The notes under the pieces: generated by a model
Told to the model about the DNA's origin: nothing
Databases searched by the model: none
Seen by the model: the letters and a program-made list of their open reading frames with translations, nothing else
Translations under genes and position numbers: made by a program
Shown here: positions 8,162 to 15,853 of the stretch, piece by piece
How the letters are laid out: each line of letters begins with the position of its first letter
Position numbering within the stretch: the first letter of the stretch is position 1
Assembly: GCA_964485095.1 (NCBI GenBank)
Contig: CAZAIB010000005.1
Coordinates: forward strand, 46,665-110,664
Length of the DNA stretch: 64,000 bases
Direction of reading: 5' to 3'
Origin: CAYNWT01 sp964485095
Lineage (GTDB): Bacteria; Planctomycetota; Planctomycetia; Planctomycetales; Planctomycetaceae

Positions 8162-9160
8162 TTACTTTTCGTCGCGGTTTGAGCCGCCAGCACCGGCGCT
8201 TTCCAAAAGTTCGGTCGCGGTCTTTGCAGCTTCGGTGTCCGGGTACGTGGTGATGAGCTTATCCAGAATCCGGACGGCTCGCTTCTTTGCGGACGCGTTT
8301 CCGTTGGCGGCTTTTCGAGCCAGCCCCAACTGTTTCAACGCGGCGCGTTCGGACTTAATCGCGTCTGTTGCTTCCAACGAGTTGAGGTTCTTCTGAACGG
8401 AACCGGGAACTTTGTAGCCCTTGAACGCGACTTTGATTTCGCTGAGTTGCTTCCATGCGGTCCAGGGTTTTGGTTCTAAATTCTGTTCGGCAATTTCCAG
8501 TCGTGATTCGAGTTGATCCATTACGTAGTCGTGTAGCTTTTGGGCGGCCGACTGGTCCTGGAGTTTGCGGGACTTGAGCATCTTCGAAAGCTGCTTCGCA
8601 ACAGGCGCGTAGCCGCCGAATTCGATGGACTGCCACAGCGGTCGCATGGATTCAGGAATGCCAGACGGATCGATATTCCAGGCCGCACCATCGGCCGCTT
8701 TTTCCATCGCAGCTTCGAGGTCGCGTGGGTCGGTGCGAATTGTGGTTCCGTCCGGCGTCAGAATTCGGGCCTGGTAGATGTTTTGCAGGCTGATTTGTTT
8801 CGTAAGCCCCGCGCTGCGTTCTAACGATCGATCGATGTCCGCGACGACGGGCATGTTGAGCCGGTTCTTCTTGACATAGTCAGAGACCTTCGAGAGTGAC
8901 GAACCGGAATTCACCGCGACTAACGCGACGGGTTGTCCCTGGTACTTTCTGGCGACCGCCAGGATCTCGGGCCACTTGTCCCGACAGCGTGGTCAGGTCT
9001 CCTCAAAGAAATAGAAGACGACGCCTTTGCCCTTGAGTGTCTCCACAGAAACGGCGGGCGAGTTAATCCAGGCTCGCGGGTTCGTCGGCAGTTGAAGGTC
9101 CAGTGTCTGTGTGGCCGGACTCATCGCGACGCAGAGTGCGATTGTGAACGCTGTTGTCAT
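8162..9160 (-). CDS. Secreted thioredoxin-like protein with in-frame TGA (probable selenocysteine, UxxC)
   Basis: Read through the TGA at 8995-8993, this is one 332-aa protein. A signal peptide (MTTAFTIALCVAMSPATQ) is followed by a TlpA/AhpC-like start ending GVVFYFFEET, then codon 56 = TGA, then PRCRDKWPEI. The TGA sits where the first Cys of a thioredoxin CxxC should be, giving U56-P-R-C59. The frame stays open for 276 further codons and continues the fold (GQPVALVAVNSGS, MPVVADIDRSL, IYQARILTPDG), followed by a helical TPR-like tail. A hairpin CTGGC-GGTC-GCCAG starts 30 bases after the TGA, and its loop begins with GG as in bacterial SECIS elements. The ATG at 9160 overlaps the stop of the upstream gene (ATGA). 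Sec insertion is inferred; the alternative is a nonsense-mutated gene. Confidence 0.72.
8949..8962 (-). promoter_or_regulatory. Candidate bacterial SECIS hairpin
   Basis: On the minus-strand mRNA, CTGGC (8962-8958) pairs perfectly with GCCAG (8953-8949) around the tetraloop GGTC. The loop lies 35 bases after the TGA codon. Known bacterial SECIS hairpins have a short stem, a loop with G in its first two positions and a loop 16-37 bases from the UGA; this one fits at the long end. A second weaker hairpin (CGGG/CCCG, 8983-8968) lies between it and the TGA. No fold was computed. Confidence 0.45.
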
Positions 9161-9498
9161 GCGGACTCCAAACTGGCGAACCAGAAGCCTGTTGTACGGG
9201 GGCAATCGACGGCGACTCCGTCGATTGAGAGAGTCGCTGCAGCGATCTCCCAGGTGCCATCGATTCTATCGCGTGTGCGGTTCAGCTTACCACGGTACTC
9301 GATGACGGATGACGGTTGCGAGAGGAGCGGTACCTGGTCGCCGTGCTCGTCAGAGATCCACAGGGATGAGTAACGTTTCGTGAAGTTGATTTCGTTGGCA
9401 GCGAGACTGCCTTCGATTGAGGCTGCTTCCGGAATGCCGCCGGGGCCATCGACAATCTGTCCCGTGAATGCGCCCGCCTGAACGCCACTGAGGTGCAT
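9157..9498 (-). CDS. Hypothetical protein translated together with the UxxC protein
   Basis: 113 aa from the first ATG; family not named. It looks beta-rich, with alternating polar/apolar strands (FTGQIVDGPGG, IEGSLAANEINFTKRYS, YRGKLNRTRDRIDGTWEI), as in small calycin-like domains. The same frame remains open upstream to a TAG at 9627 and reads like coding sequence there (NEWIGRYSYDP, then LPSVDFKM), but offers no ATG, GTG or TTG. An ATT at 9624 with GGAG about 11 bases before it is the only start-like codon, so the true protein may be about 155 aa. Its stop overlaps the ATG of the probable selenoprotein. Confidence 0.6.
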   Translation of the reverse strand: MHLSGVQAGAFTGQIVDGPGGIPEAASIEGSLAANEINFTKRYSSLWISDEHGDQVPLLSQPSSVIEYRGKLNRTRDRIDGTWEIAAATLSIDGVAVDCPRTTGFWFASLESA

Positions 9499-9674
9499 CT
9501 TGAAGTCAACGGACGGAAGATCAATGCCCGGGACCGGGTCGTAGGAATACCTACCAATCCATTCGTTGCGATTTCGGGGTTCATCTCTCGAATCCCAGCG
9601 GTTCGACGGGAGGCTCCATTCAATCTAAACTGCCGCTCCAAATAGTACAGGCCTGAATAACAAGGTTGCGGAAA

Positions 9675-10187
9675 ATGGGACGTTTTGGATTGGCAATGAA
9701 GGTGCTGTTTAGCGGCGATTTCGCTCAAACAGTCACAACGGCGCTCGAGGGTGGTTCGAAGAAGATCGAAGAGAAAAAGCTGGCTCCCGCGCCGGTGAAG
9801 GTCGAACCGGTTCGGAACGATGCGGTTACGCTGCTGGCCACGTTGCAACGAGAGGCTCGGCTGGTGGACTTTCTGAAGGAAGATATCACCGGTTACGACG
9901 ACGCTCAGGTCGGCGCCGCGGTGCGGGATATTCATCGGGAAAGCAACAAGGTGCTGGATCGTCTGTTTGGGTTCACTCCGGTTGTCGATCAGGAGGACGG
10001 AACACAGATAGACGTTCCAAAAGATCCGGCCGGTCGGTTCCAGTTGGTCGGGCAAGTAGGCGAACAACGACCCTCGCGCGGGACGTTGGTGCATCCGGGT
10101 TGGCAGGCGACGAAGTGCGAACTGCCGAAATGGACCGGTTCAGAGAAGGCCGCGCTGGTTGTGGCTCCGGCGGAAGTGGAAGTGTAG
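9675..10187 (+). CDS. DUF2760 family protein
   Basis: 170 aa matching the DUF2760 family, which is known to be encoded beside atypical Hsp70 proteins. The N-terminus has a weak hydrophobic stretch, then a Lys/Glu/Pro linker (KKIEEKKLAPAPVKVEPV), then the conserved core (LLATLQREARLVDFLKEDI, YDDAQVGAAVRDIHRE). The C-terminus is beta-rich and contains GTLVHPGWQATKCELPKW. ATG 9675 is preferred to TTG 9666. It heads the Hsp70 cluster, 189 bases before the first Hsp70 gene; a role as a partner or substrate adaptor of these Hsp70s is an inference from context. Confidence 0.85.
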   Translation: MGRFGLAMKVLFSGDFAQTVTTALEGGSKKIEEKKLAPAPVKVEPVRNDAVTLLATLQREARLVDFLKEDITGYDDAQVGAAVRDIHRESNKVLDRLFGFTPVVDQEDGTQIDVPKDPAGRFQLVGQVGEQRPSRGTLVHPGWQATKCELPKWTGSEKAALVVAPAEVEV

Positions 10188-10216
10188 AGGCTGCCGGACG
10201 GGTCTGGTTTCCGCCT

Positions 10217-10314
10217 CCGACTTTACGTCGGGGGTTTAGCGGCTTCTGCACTACGGCAGTGCAACCGCCGATTTGAGTAGTGCAAAATCCGCTGAACCCC
10301 TGACGTAAAGTCAG
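10217..10314. repeat. Long imperfect palindrome between DUF2760 and Hsp70 genes
   Basis: Arms 10217-10242 and 10289-10314 pair over 26 bases with three mismatches, and an inner pair TGCACTAC (10247-10254) / GTAGTGCA (10276-10283) is perfect. The whole would form a long hairpin in the mRNA between the two genes. It could be a mobile palindromic element or an mRNA processing or termination structure that lowers expression of the downstream Hsp70. No T-run follows. Confidence 0.6.
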
Positions 10315-10376
10315 GGGCAAGAGGTAGAAGTCAGCGCGATTCAGTTCTCGCTCTGACGCTAAGATGAGAATCAAGA

Positions 10377-12164
10377 ATGACTGCTGAATTTGTAATTGGA
10401 ATTGACCTCGGCACAACCAACAGCGTGCTGGCCTACGCGCCGCTGGAGTTTGAAGATCCGGCTATCAATCTGCTGGATATTCCGCAGCTTGTGGCCAGCC
10501 AAACGATCGAGTCGTTCCCGTCGCTGCCGTCGTTTATGTATCTGGGAACCGGTGAAGACGTTGAAGGCGGCGTTCTGGATTTGCCGTGGAAGTCCGGAGC
10601 CGACTTTGCGGTCGGTCGGTTCGCCAACAAACAATCGGCCGATCAACCTCAACGAACCGTGGGTGCTGCCAAGTCGTGGTTGTGTCACAGCAAGGTTGAT
10701 CGTCACCAGGCCATCCTGCCGTGGAACGCTCCGGAAGAGGTTCCGAAGGTTTCCCCCGTCACCGCATCGCGCAAGTACCTTGAACATCTCGTGGCTGCCT
10801 GGCATGCGGCATTTCCCGATGCTCTGATGAGCGATCAGCATGTGGTTCTCACCGTTCCCGCTTCCTTCGACGCCAGTGCGCGGGAGTTGACTCGGGAAGC
10901 GGCGCTGGCTGCCGGGTTGCCGACCAATTTGGTTCTCCTCGAAGAACCACAGGCGGCGACGTATGCCTGGCTGACAGCGTCGGGCGGACATTGGCGAACA
11001 TCGTTGTCCACGAACGATCGCTTGCTGGTTTGCGACGTGGGTGGCGGAACCACCGACCTGACGTTGGTGGACGTCACCGAAGAAGAAGGCAACCTGGCTC
11101 TGCAGCGCCGCGCCGTTGGGAACCACTTGTTGGTGGGCGGCGACAATATGGACCTGGCGGTGGCTCACTACGTGGCCGGGTTGTTCGCTGAGAAGGGAAC
11201 CAAGCTGGACGCGTGGCAGTCGGTTTCGTTGTGGCACGCATGTCGTCGAGCCAAAGAAGCATTGCTGGCGGAAGATGGTCCGGAAACGCACACGGTTTCG
11301 GTTCTTGGCCGCGGTCGGAAGCTGATTGGCGGAACCGTTTCTGTTGAAGTACCAAAGCAGGCGGTGATTGATTTACTGGTCGATGGTTTCTTCGCAGCGT
11401 GCAATCTGACCGACAAGCCCGCTCGACAACGCGCGTCGGGGTTCCAGGAAATCGGTTTGCCGTACGAAGCTGACACGGCAGTTACCAGGCATGTCGCTGC
11501 GTTCTTAGAACGCGAATCCGACGGCGCGGCGGACGCTCCGACGCATGTGTTGTTTAACGGCGGCGTGTTCAAGTCCAACCGGTTGCGAACCGCGATGTTG
11601 GAACGACTGCAGTCGTGGTTCCCGGACGCGCCACCGAAGGTCCTCGAAGGCGACCACGATCTGGACTACGCCGTCTCGCGTGGAGCGGCCTATTACGGCT
11701 GGGCCAAGCAGCGCGGCGGAGTCAGAATTCGCGGCGGCACGGCTCGGTCGTACTACGTGGGCATCGAGACCGCCGGTCTGGCGATCCCCGGCATGCCGCG
11801 GCCACTGCGAGCCTTATGTGTGGTCGCCGCGGGCATGGAAGAAGGAACCGAAATGTCGGTTCCGTCAGGCGAAGTCGGTTTGATTGTCGGCGAGCCGGTT
11901 GGCTTCCGATTCTTCAGTTCCAGTTCTCGCAAAGACGACGTGCCTGGAACTCAGGTCGATAACTGGGAACCGGACGAGATTGTCGAAACGGACTCGTTAG
12001 AAACGACGCTGACCGTGGATGAAGGTACCGACGACGAATACCTACCGGTGAAATTCCGTTCGAAGATCACGGAACTCGGCGTGTTTGAACTGTGGTGCGT
12101 TCACGAAGAATCCGGCAAGGAGTGGAAGCTGGAATTCAGCGTGCGGGATGACGCTGAGATTTGA
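10377..12164 (+). CDS. Atypical Hsp70 family protein (first of a pair)
   Basis: 595 aa with an Hsp70 ATPase domain: phosphate-1 IGIDLGTTNSVLAY at the N-terminus, phosphate-2 LLVCDVGGGTTDLTLVDV near residue 218, and the adenosine motif HVLFNGGVFKSNRLR near 390. It is not housekeeping DnaK: the loops differ, and after the ATPase domain there is a short beta region (SYYVGIETAGLA, FSSSSRKDDVPG) instead of a full peptide-binding domain with lid and EEVD-like tail. It lies between DUF2760 and a second, longer Hsp70, the layout known for this subfamily. Client proteins are unknown; no J-protein or GrpE gene is nearby. Confidence 0.9.
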   Translation: MTAEFVIGIDLGTTNSVLAYAPLEFEDPAINLLDIPQLVASQTIESFPSLPSFMYLGTGEDVEGGVLDLPWKSGADFAVGRFANKQSADQPQRTVGAAKSWLCHSKVDRHQAILPWNAPEEVPKVSPVTASRKYLEHLVAAWHAAFPDALMSDQHVVLTVPASFDASARELTREAALAAGLPTNLVLLEEPQAATYAWLTASGGHWRTSLSTNDRLLVCDVGGGTTDLTLVDVTEEEGNLALQRRAVGNHLLVGGDNMDLAVAHYVAGLFAEKGTKLDAWQSVSLWHACRRAKEALLAEDGPETHTVSVLGRGRKLIGGTVSVEVPKQAVIDLLVDGFFAACNLTDKPARQRASGFQEIGLPYEADTAVTRHVAAFLERESDGAADAPTHVLFNGGVFKSNRLRTAMLERLQSWFPDAPPKVLEGDHDLDYAVSRGAAYYGWAKQRGGVRIRGGTARSYYVGIETAGLAIPGMPRPLRALCVVAAGMEEGTEMSVPSGEVGLIVGEPVGFRFFSSSSRKDDVPGTQVDNWEPDEIVETDSLETTLTVDEGTDDEYLPVKFRSKITELGVFELWCVHEESGKEWKLEFSVRDDAEI

Positions 12165-12250
12165 TTCAGCGATGGCCAACACGCGAGCTGCTGTCGGGTT
12201 CACAACAGTCTTGCGACTCTTGAATGGGAGCCAATTGGCGCGGACGGTTT

Positions 12251-12363
12251 ACAACCACGAATCTCACGAATGAAACGAATGTTTCGATGACCTGCGGTCG
12301 GCCGTGCGACGCAGTCGCGAACAGGAGCATGTCATTCGTAAGATTCGTTTGATTCGTGGTTGT
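12251..12363. repeat. Palindromic element, ACGAATC-type arms
   Basis: 31-base arms at 12251-12281 and 12333-12363 pair with about five mismatches. The outer 13 bases (ACAACCACGAATC) are perfect, and the arms contain tandem ACGAAT units. About 50 unrelated bases lie between. No ORF inside; it looks like a short non-autonomous palindromic repeat. Confidence 0.6.
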
Positions 12364-12430
12364 CCCCAACACACCAGCTCCCAACTCTTCTCGGACCGGA
12401 ATCCTTCAAGATAAGACACTCTGACCAAGT

Positions 12431-12557
12431 GTGGCCGGGGTTGGAGCGAGGCACGAGTGAAACCCCGGAACGTGGTTCGTAGTTTCGTTGGAAATCAGAA
12501 CCCTGTCGGTTGTTCGAACCGGGGTTTCCTTCGCGGGCTCAGTCCAACCCCGGCCAC
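12431..12557. repeat. Nested palindromic element, GTGGCCGGGG-type arms
   Basis: The outer arm GTGGCCGGGGTTGGA (12431-12445) is exactly complementary to 12543-12557. An inner pair GAAACCCCGG (12459-12468) / CCGGGGTTTC (12519-12528) is also exact. A degenerate relative occurs at 30467-30555, so this is a dispersed family. Confidence 0.65.
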
Positions 12558-12662
12558 CCATTTTGGTGGCTGAAGCAGAGGTTTGCTTGGATGTTGTAGT
12601 CGAGGCTGATCGGGCTTCCGGTTCGGTCAACATGTGCTTAGGCACTTGCTATCCTCTGCGAC

Positions 12663-15470
12663 ATGAGCACTGAAGAAGAAAATCAAACGCGTTTCGTTGT
12701 TGGGATCGACCTGGGGACGACCAATAGCGCGGTGAACTATGTTGACACGGCGAATGATGAACGGGCCATCCATACGTTCTCGATTCCGCAGCTTGTGGCA
12801 GCGGGTGAGATTGAACGGCGCGAGACGCTGCCTTCGTTTCACTACGAACCGGCGGCCGGTGAATTGGCCGATGGGGCGCTGAAACTGGGTTGGTCAGATG
12901 ACGGGGTGAAGCACGCGGTGGGTGTGTTCGCTCGGGATCATGGGCGAGCGGTTCCGGGGCGGTTGGTGGAATCGGCTAAGTCCTGGTTGTGTCATTCGGG
13001 TGTTGATCGGCGAGCGAAACTGTTGCCGTGGCACGGTTCGCCGGATGTGGAGTCGCTGTCGCCGGTGGAGGTGAGCGGGCGGTATCTGGAACACGTCCGG
13101 TGCGCGTGGGATGCTGAGTTTCCTAAAGATCCGCTGGCGCAGCAGGATGTGGTTCTAACCATTCCGGCGTCGTTTGATGAGGTGGCTCGTGAACTGACCG
13201 TCGCGGCGGCGCGGCAGGCGGGGTTGCCGCGGGTGGTGCTGATTGAGGAACCGCAGGCGGCGTTCTATTCGTGGGTGTACGCTCATCGCGACGATTGGGA
13301 ACAACATGTTTCGGCTGGCCAGACGATTCTGATTTGCGACATTGGTGGAGGAACCTCGGACCTGACGTTGATTCACGTGCGGCCGGCGGCGGGGGACAAA
13401 GTTCAGTTCCATCGTGTGGCTGTGGGCGATCACCTGATGCTGGGCGGCGACAATCTGGACCTTGCTCTGGCGCATGCGATTGAACAGAAACTGGTTCCGG
13501 GCGGTAAGTTGGAACCGCGGCAGTGGAGTGTTCTGGTTCCGACTTGTCGGCACGTTAAAGAAACAATGCTGGGTGAGAGCCCGCCGGCCAGTTACACGGT
13601 GAACCTGCCCGGTGCTGGTCGCAAGTTGATTGGCGGCGGGATTCAGGCTGAGATTACTCGTGATGAAGTTGTGCAGATTTTGGTGGAGGGGTTCCTGCCG
13701 GATGTGAAGCTGACCGATAAGCCGCAGCGGCGTCAGTCGGGGTTCCAGGAATTTGGTTTGCCGTACGCGGCCGACCCAGCGATCACGCGGTACCTGGCGA
13801 CGTTTCTGAAATCGCACGCCGATGCAACTGCTGAAGATGCTGACGCTACGAATTCCGGACGACCGGACATTGTGTTGTTCAACGGTGGCTTCTTTGCGTC
13901 ACCGATTCTGCGAGAGCGGTTGCTGACGACGGTGACGTCGTGGTTCAACACGGACCAACCAGAATGGCACCCGCAGGTTCTGGACAACGAACGCCTGGAC
14001 CTGGCGGTCGCTCGGGGTGCGGCGTACTTTGGAATGGTTCGCCGCGGCGTGGGCGTGAAAATCGTCGCGGGTCTCGCGCGGAGCTACTACATCGGCGTTG
14101 AGCAGGATGGTAAGCCGGCGGCGTTGTGTTTGATTGCGGCGGGAACCGAACCGAGCGCCGACACGAAGCCAATTGATCAGCAGTTTGAAGTGCTGACAGG
14201 CGAACCGGTTCAGTTTCCGATTTACGTGTCGGGTACGCGGCTCACTGACAAACCGGGGCAAGTGGTCGCAATTGACGAAGAACAGATGTCGTCGTTGCCG
14301 CCCATACGCACGGTTCTGCAGACAAAGAAGAAGGCAGAGCAGGGCAGTGTTCAGGCTCAGATCGCGACGCGTCTGACAGAAATCGGTACGTTGGAAATGT
14401 GGTGCCAGCAGGTCGATGGGCCCAAGAAATGGCAACTGCAGTTTGATGTGCGGTCGGCAACAGAGACTGACCGGACCGCTCATACCGGAGCCGCCGAACA
14501 AAGCGGCATCGTGGATTCTGAGATTATTGAAACAGCCGAGAATGTGATTGCGTCCGTGTTTAGCAAGAAGGCCGATCAGAAGCCGGGCGGTTTGCCAAAG
14601 CGGATTGGTGAAGCGATTGATCAGAACCGAGAGGATTGGTCGCCGTCACTCTTGCGCAGCATGTGGGCGAGTTTGGTTGAACACGAAGCGGGCCGGCGGA
14701 AGAGTCGCGATCATGAAGCGCGTTGGTTGAATCTGTTGGGTTTTTGTCTGCGGCCGGGCTTCGGAATGGCGGCCGACGATTGGCGGGTCGAACACACTTA
14801 CCGCACGATCCGCGGCAAGCTGGTTCATGGCGGTCCCGCGACGGCTGCCGAGTGGCGAATCTTGTGTCGCCGCGTTGCCGGCGGGTTCACTCCGGGCAAG
14901 CAAAACGAATTGGCTTCATCGGTTCTGCCGGCGATTCGGCAGTTGCACAAACAGATGACGACGGGCCGCGGCAAAGGTGCCGACTACGCATCCAGTAACC
15001 ATGAGGCCTCAGAGGTTTGGCGAATGCTGGGTTCGTTTGAGCTCCTTCGTCGTGACCTGCGTCAACAGATTGGCGAGATGATTCTGGACTTCGTTCCGCG
15101 CCCGCGTTTCGAACACGTTAGGCCTGCGATGCTGTGGGCGCTCGGTCGAATCGGCTCGCGCGTTCCCGTCTACGGGCCCCTGAATGTCGTGTTACCACCG
15201 GATCTGGTTGCCACCTGGCTGGCCCGTGTTCAGGAACTCGACGCCACCGAACCGGCGGTACAACTTGCGATGATGCAGATGGCTCGCCGAACCAACGATC
15301 GCTACCGCGACGTGTCAGATTCGGTTCGCGCGAGTGTCGTCACTGACCTGGAGAATGGTGACACACCATCGCGGTTTGTCGAGCTTGTCCAAACCGGCGG
15401 GGACCTGGATTCAGAAGAAGCCGGCCTGGTGTTTGGCGAGACGTTGCCGGTAGGACTGAAAATTCGGTGA
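12663..15470 (+). CDS. Long atypical Hsp70 family protein with helical C-terminal extension
   Basis: 935 aa. The N-terminal ATPase domain has VGIDLGTTNSAVNYV, ILICDIGGGTSDLTLIHV (near residue 225) and IVLFNGGFFASPILR (near 405). From about residue 620 onward there is a large helix-rich extension (starting VIASVFSKKADQKPGG, with RSMWASLVEHEAGRR and LLGFCLRPGFGM) matching the DUF3731-type region known from the long Hsp70 of this cluster. The canonical peptide-binding domain is not evident. It is paralogous to the 10377 gene in its first 590 residues. Its 3' end, including the stop, is partly duplicated downstream. Likely works with the shorter Hsp70 and DUF2760. Confidence 0.9.
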   Translation: MSTEEENQTRFVVGIDLGTTNSAVNYVDTANDERAIHTFSIPQLVAAGEIERRETLPSFHYEPAAGELADGALKLGWSDDGVKHAVGVFARDHGRAVPGRLVESAKSWLCHSGVDRRAKLLPWHGSPDVESLSPVEVSGRYLEHVRCAWDAEFPKDPLAQQDVVLTIPASFDEVARELTVAAARQAGLPRVVLIEEPQAAFYSWVYAHRDDWEQHVSAGQTILICDIGGGTSDLTLIHVRPAAGDKVQFHRVAVGDHLMLGGDNLDLALAHAIEQKLVPGGKLEPRQWSVLVPTCRHVKETMLGESPPASYTVNLPGAGRKLIGGGIQAEITRDEVVQILVEGFLPDVKLTDKPQRRQSGFQEFGLPYAADPAITRYLATFLKSHADATAEDADATNSGRPDIVLFNGGFFASPILRERLLTTVTSWFNTDQPEWHPQVLDNERLDLAVARGAAYFGMVRRGVGVKIVAGLARSYYIGVEQDGKPAALCLIAAGTEPSADTKPIDQQFEVLTGEPVQFPIYVSGTRLTDKPGQVVAIDEEQMSSLPPIRTVLQTKKKAEQGSVQAQIATRLTEIGTLEMWCQQVDGPKKWQLQFDVRSATETDRTAHTGAAEQSGIVDSEIIETAENVIASVFSKKADQKPGGLPKRIGEAIDQNREDWSPSLLRSMWASLVEHEAGRRKSRDHEARWLNLLGFCLRPGFGMAADDWRVEHTYRTIRGKLVHGGPATAAEWRILCRRVAGGFTPGKQNELASSVLPAIRQLHKQMTTGRGKGADYASSNHEASEVWRMLGSFELLRRDLRQQIGEMILDFVPRPRFEHVRPAMLWALGRIGSRVPVYGPLNVVLPPDLVATWLARVQELDATEPAVQLAMMQMARRTNDRYRDVSDSVRASVVTDLENGDTPSRFVELVQTGGDLDSEEAGLVFGETLPVGLKIR

Positions 15471-15582
15471 CGTGGTGACGATGGCCACAAGAAACACAAA
15501 AAGGCACGAAAAGGTGAGGGGTAGTCCCTGGCGTTGACGCTTAGCGCTTCTTTTTGTGCCTTTTTGTGTTTTTCGTGGCCAT
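15411..15582. repeat. Tandem duplication, unit 1 (Hsp70 3' end plus palindrome)
   Basis: The last 60 bases of the long Hsp70 gene (from TCAGAAGAAGCCGGCCTGGT) and the following palindromic element recur 198 bases downstream with only a few changes. Unit 1 carries the functional stop at 15468-15470. Confidence 0.8.
15481..15582. repeat. ATGGCCAC palindrome, copy 1
   Basis: Left arm ATGGCCACAAGAAACACAAA.. pairs with the right arm ending ..TTTTCGTGGCCAT over about 33 bases; the centre contains GTGAGGGGTAGTCCCTGG. As RNA it would form a strong A/U-rich hairpin just after the Hsp70 stop and could end transcription in either direction. Related copies lie at 15679-15768, 16260-16350 and 16433-16473. 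Confidence 0.75.
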
Positions 15583-15608
15583 GCGAAAAGACTGAGTTCG
15601 AGCGAGAC

Positions 15609-15768
15609 TCAGAAGAAGCTGACTTGGTGTTTGGCGAAACGTTGCCGGTGGGGCTGAGAATTCGGTGACGTGGTGACAATGGCCACAAGAAACACAAAAA
15701 GGCACGAAAAGGTGAGGGGTAGTCCCTGGCGTTGACGCTTAGTGCCTCTTTGTGTTTTTCGTGGCCAT
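15609..15768. repeat. Tandem duplication, unit 2, with ATGGCCAC palindrome copy 2
   Basis: A copy of unit 1 shifted by 198 bases. It begins with a non-coding remnant of the Hsp70 C-terminus that still ends GAGAATTCGGTGA as the gene does, followed by palindrome copy 2 (15679-15768), whose right half is about ten bases shorter than in copy 1. Confidence 0.8.
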
Positions 15769-15853
15769 GCGAAAAGAGTGAGTCGGCTTGTAACGACGGC
15801 CCGCTGCGTACATGTTAACTGGAGTAGTTTCTGTACGTTGCGAAAGGTGAATC

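Larger units (their letters stand above)
12165..12662. other. 498-base intergenic stretch between the two Hsp70 genes
   Basis: No credible gene is seen. The stretch contains two separate palindromic elements (12251-12363 and 12431-12557), so the paired Hsp70 genes are unusually far apart for an operon. A separate promoter for the second gene is possible but none could be identified. Confidence 0.6.

Noticed and set aside
8993..9205. Separate 70-aa protein ending at the TGA
   Set aside because: Ends exactly before a Pro-Arg-Cys that completes a redox motif in the same frame, so it is treated as the front of one protein; a nonsense mutation remains the alternative.
9282..10094. 270-aa minus-strand ORF across the DUF2760 gene
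   Set aside because: Antisense shadow of the DUF2760 gene and its upstream gap; no recognisable content.
10371..11291. 306-aa minus-strand ORF across the first Hsp70
   Set aside because: Antisense shadow of the Hsp70 ATPase domain; no motif and low-complexity composition.
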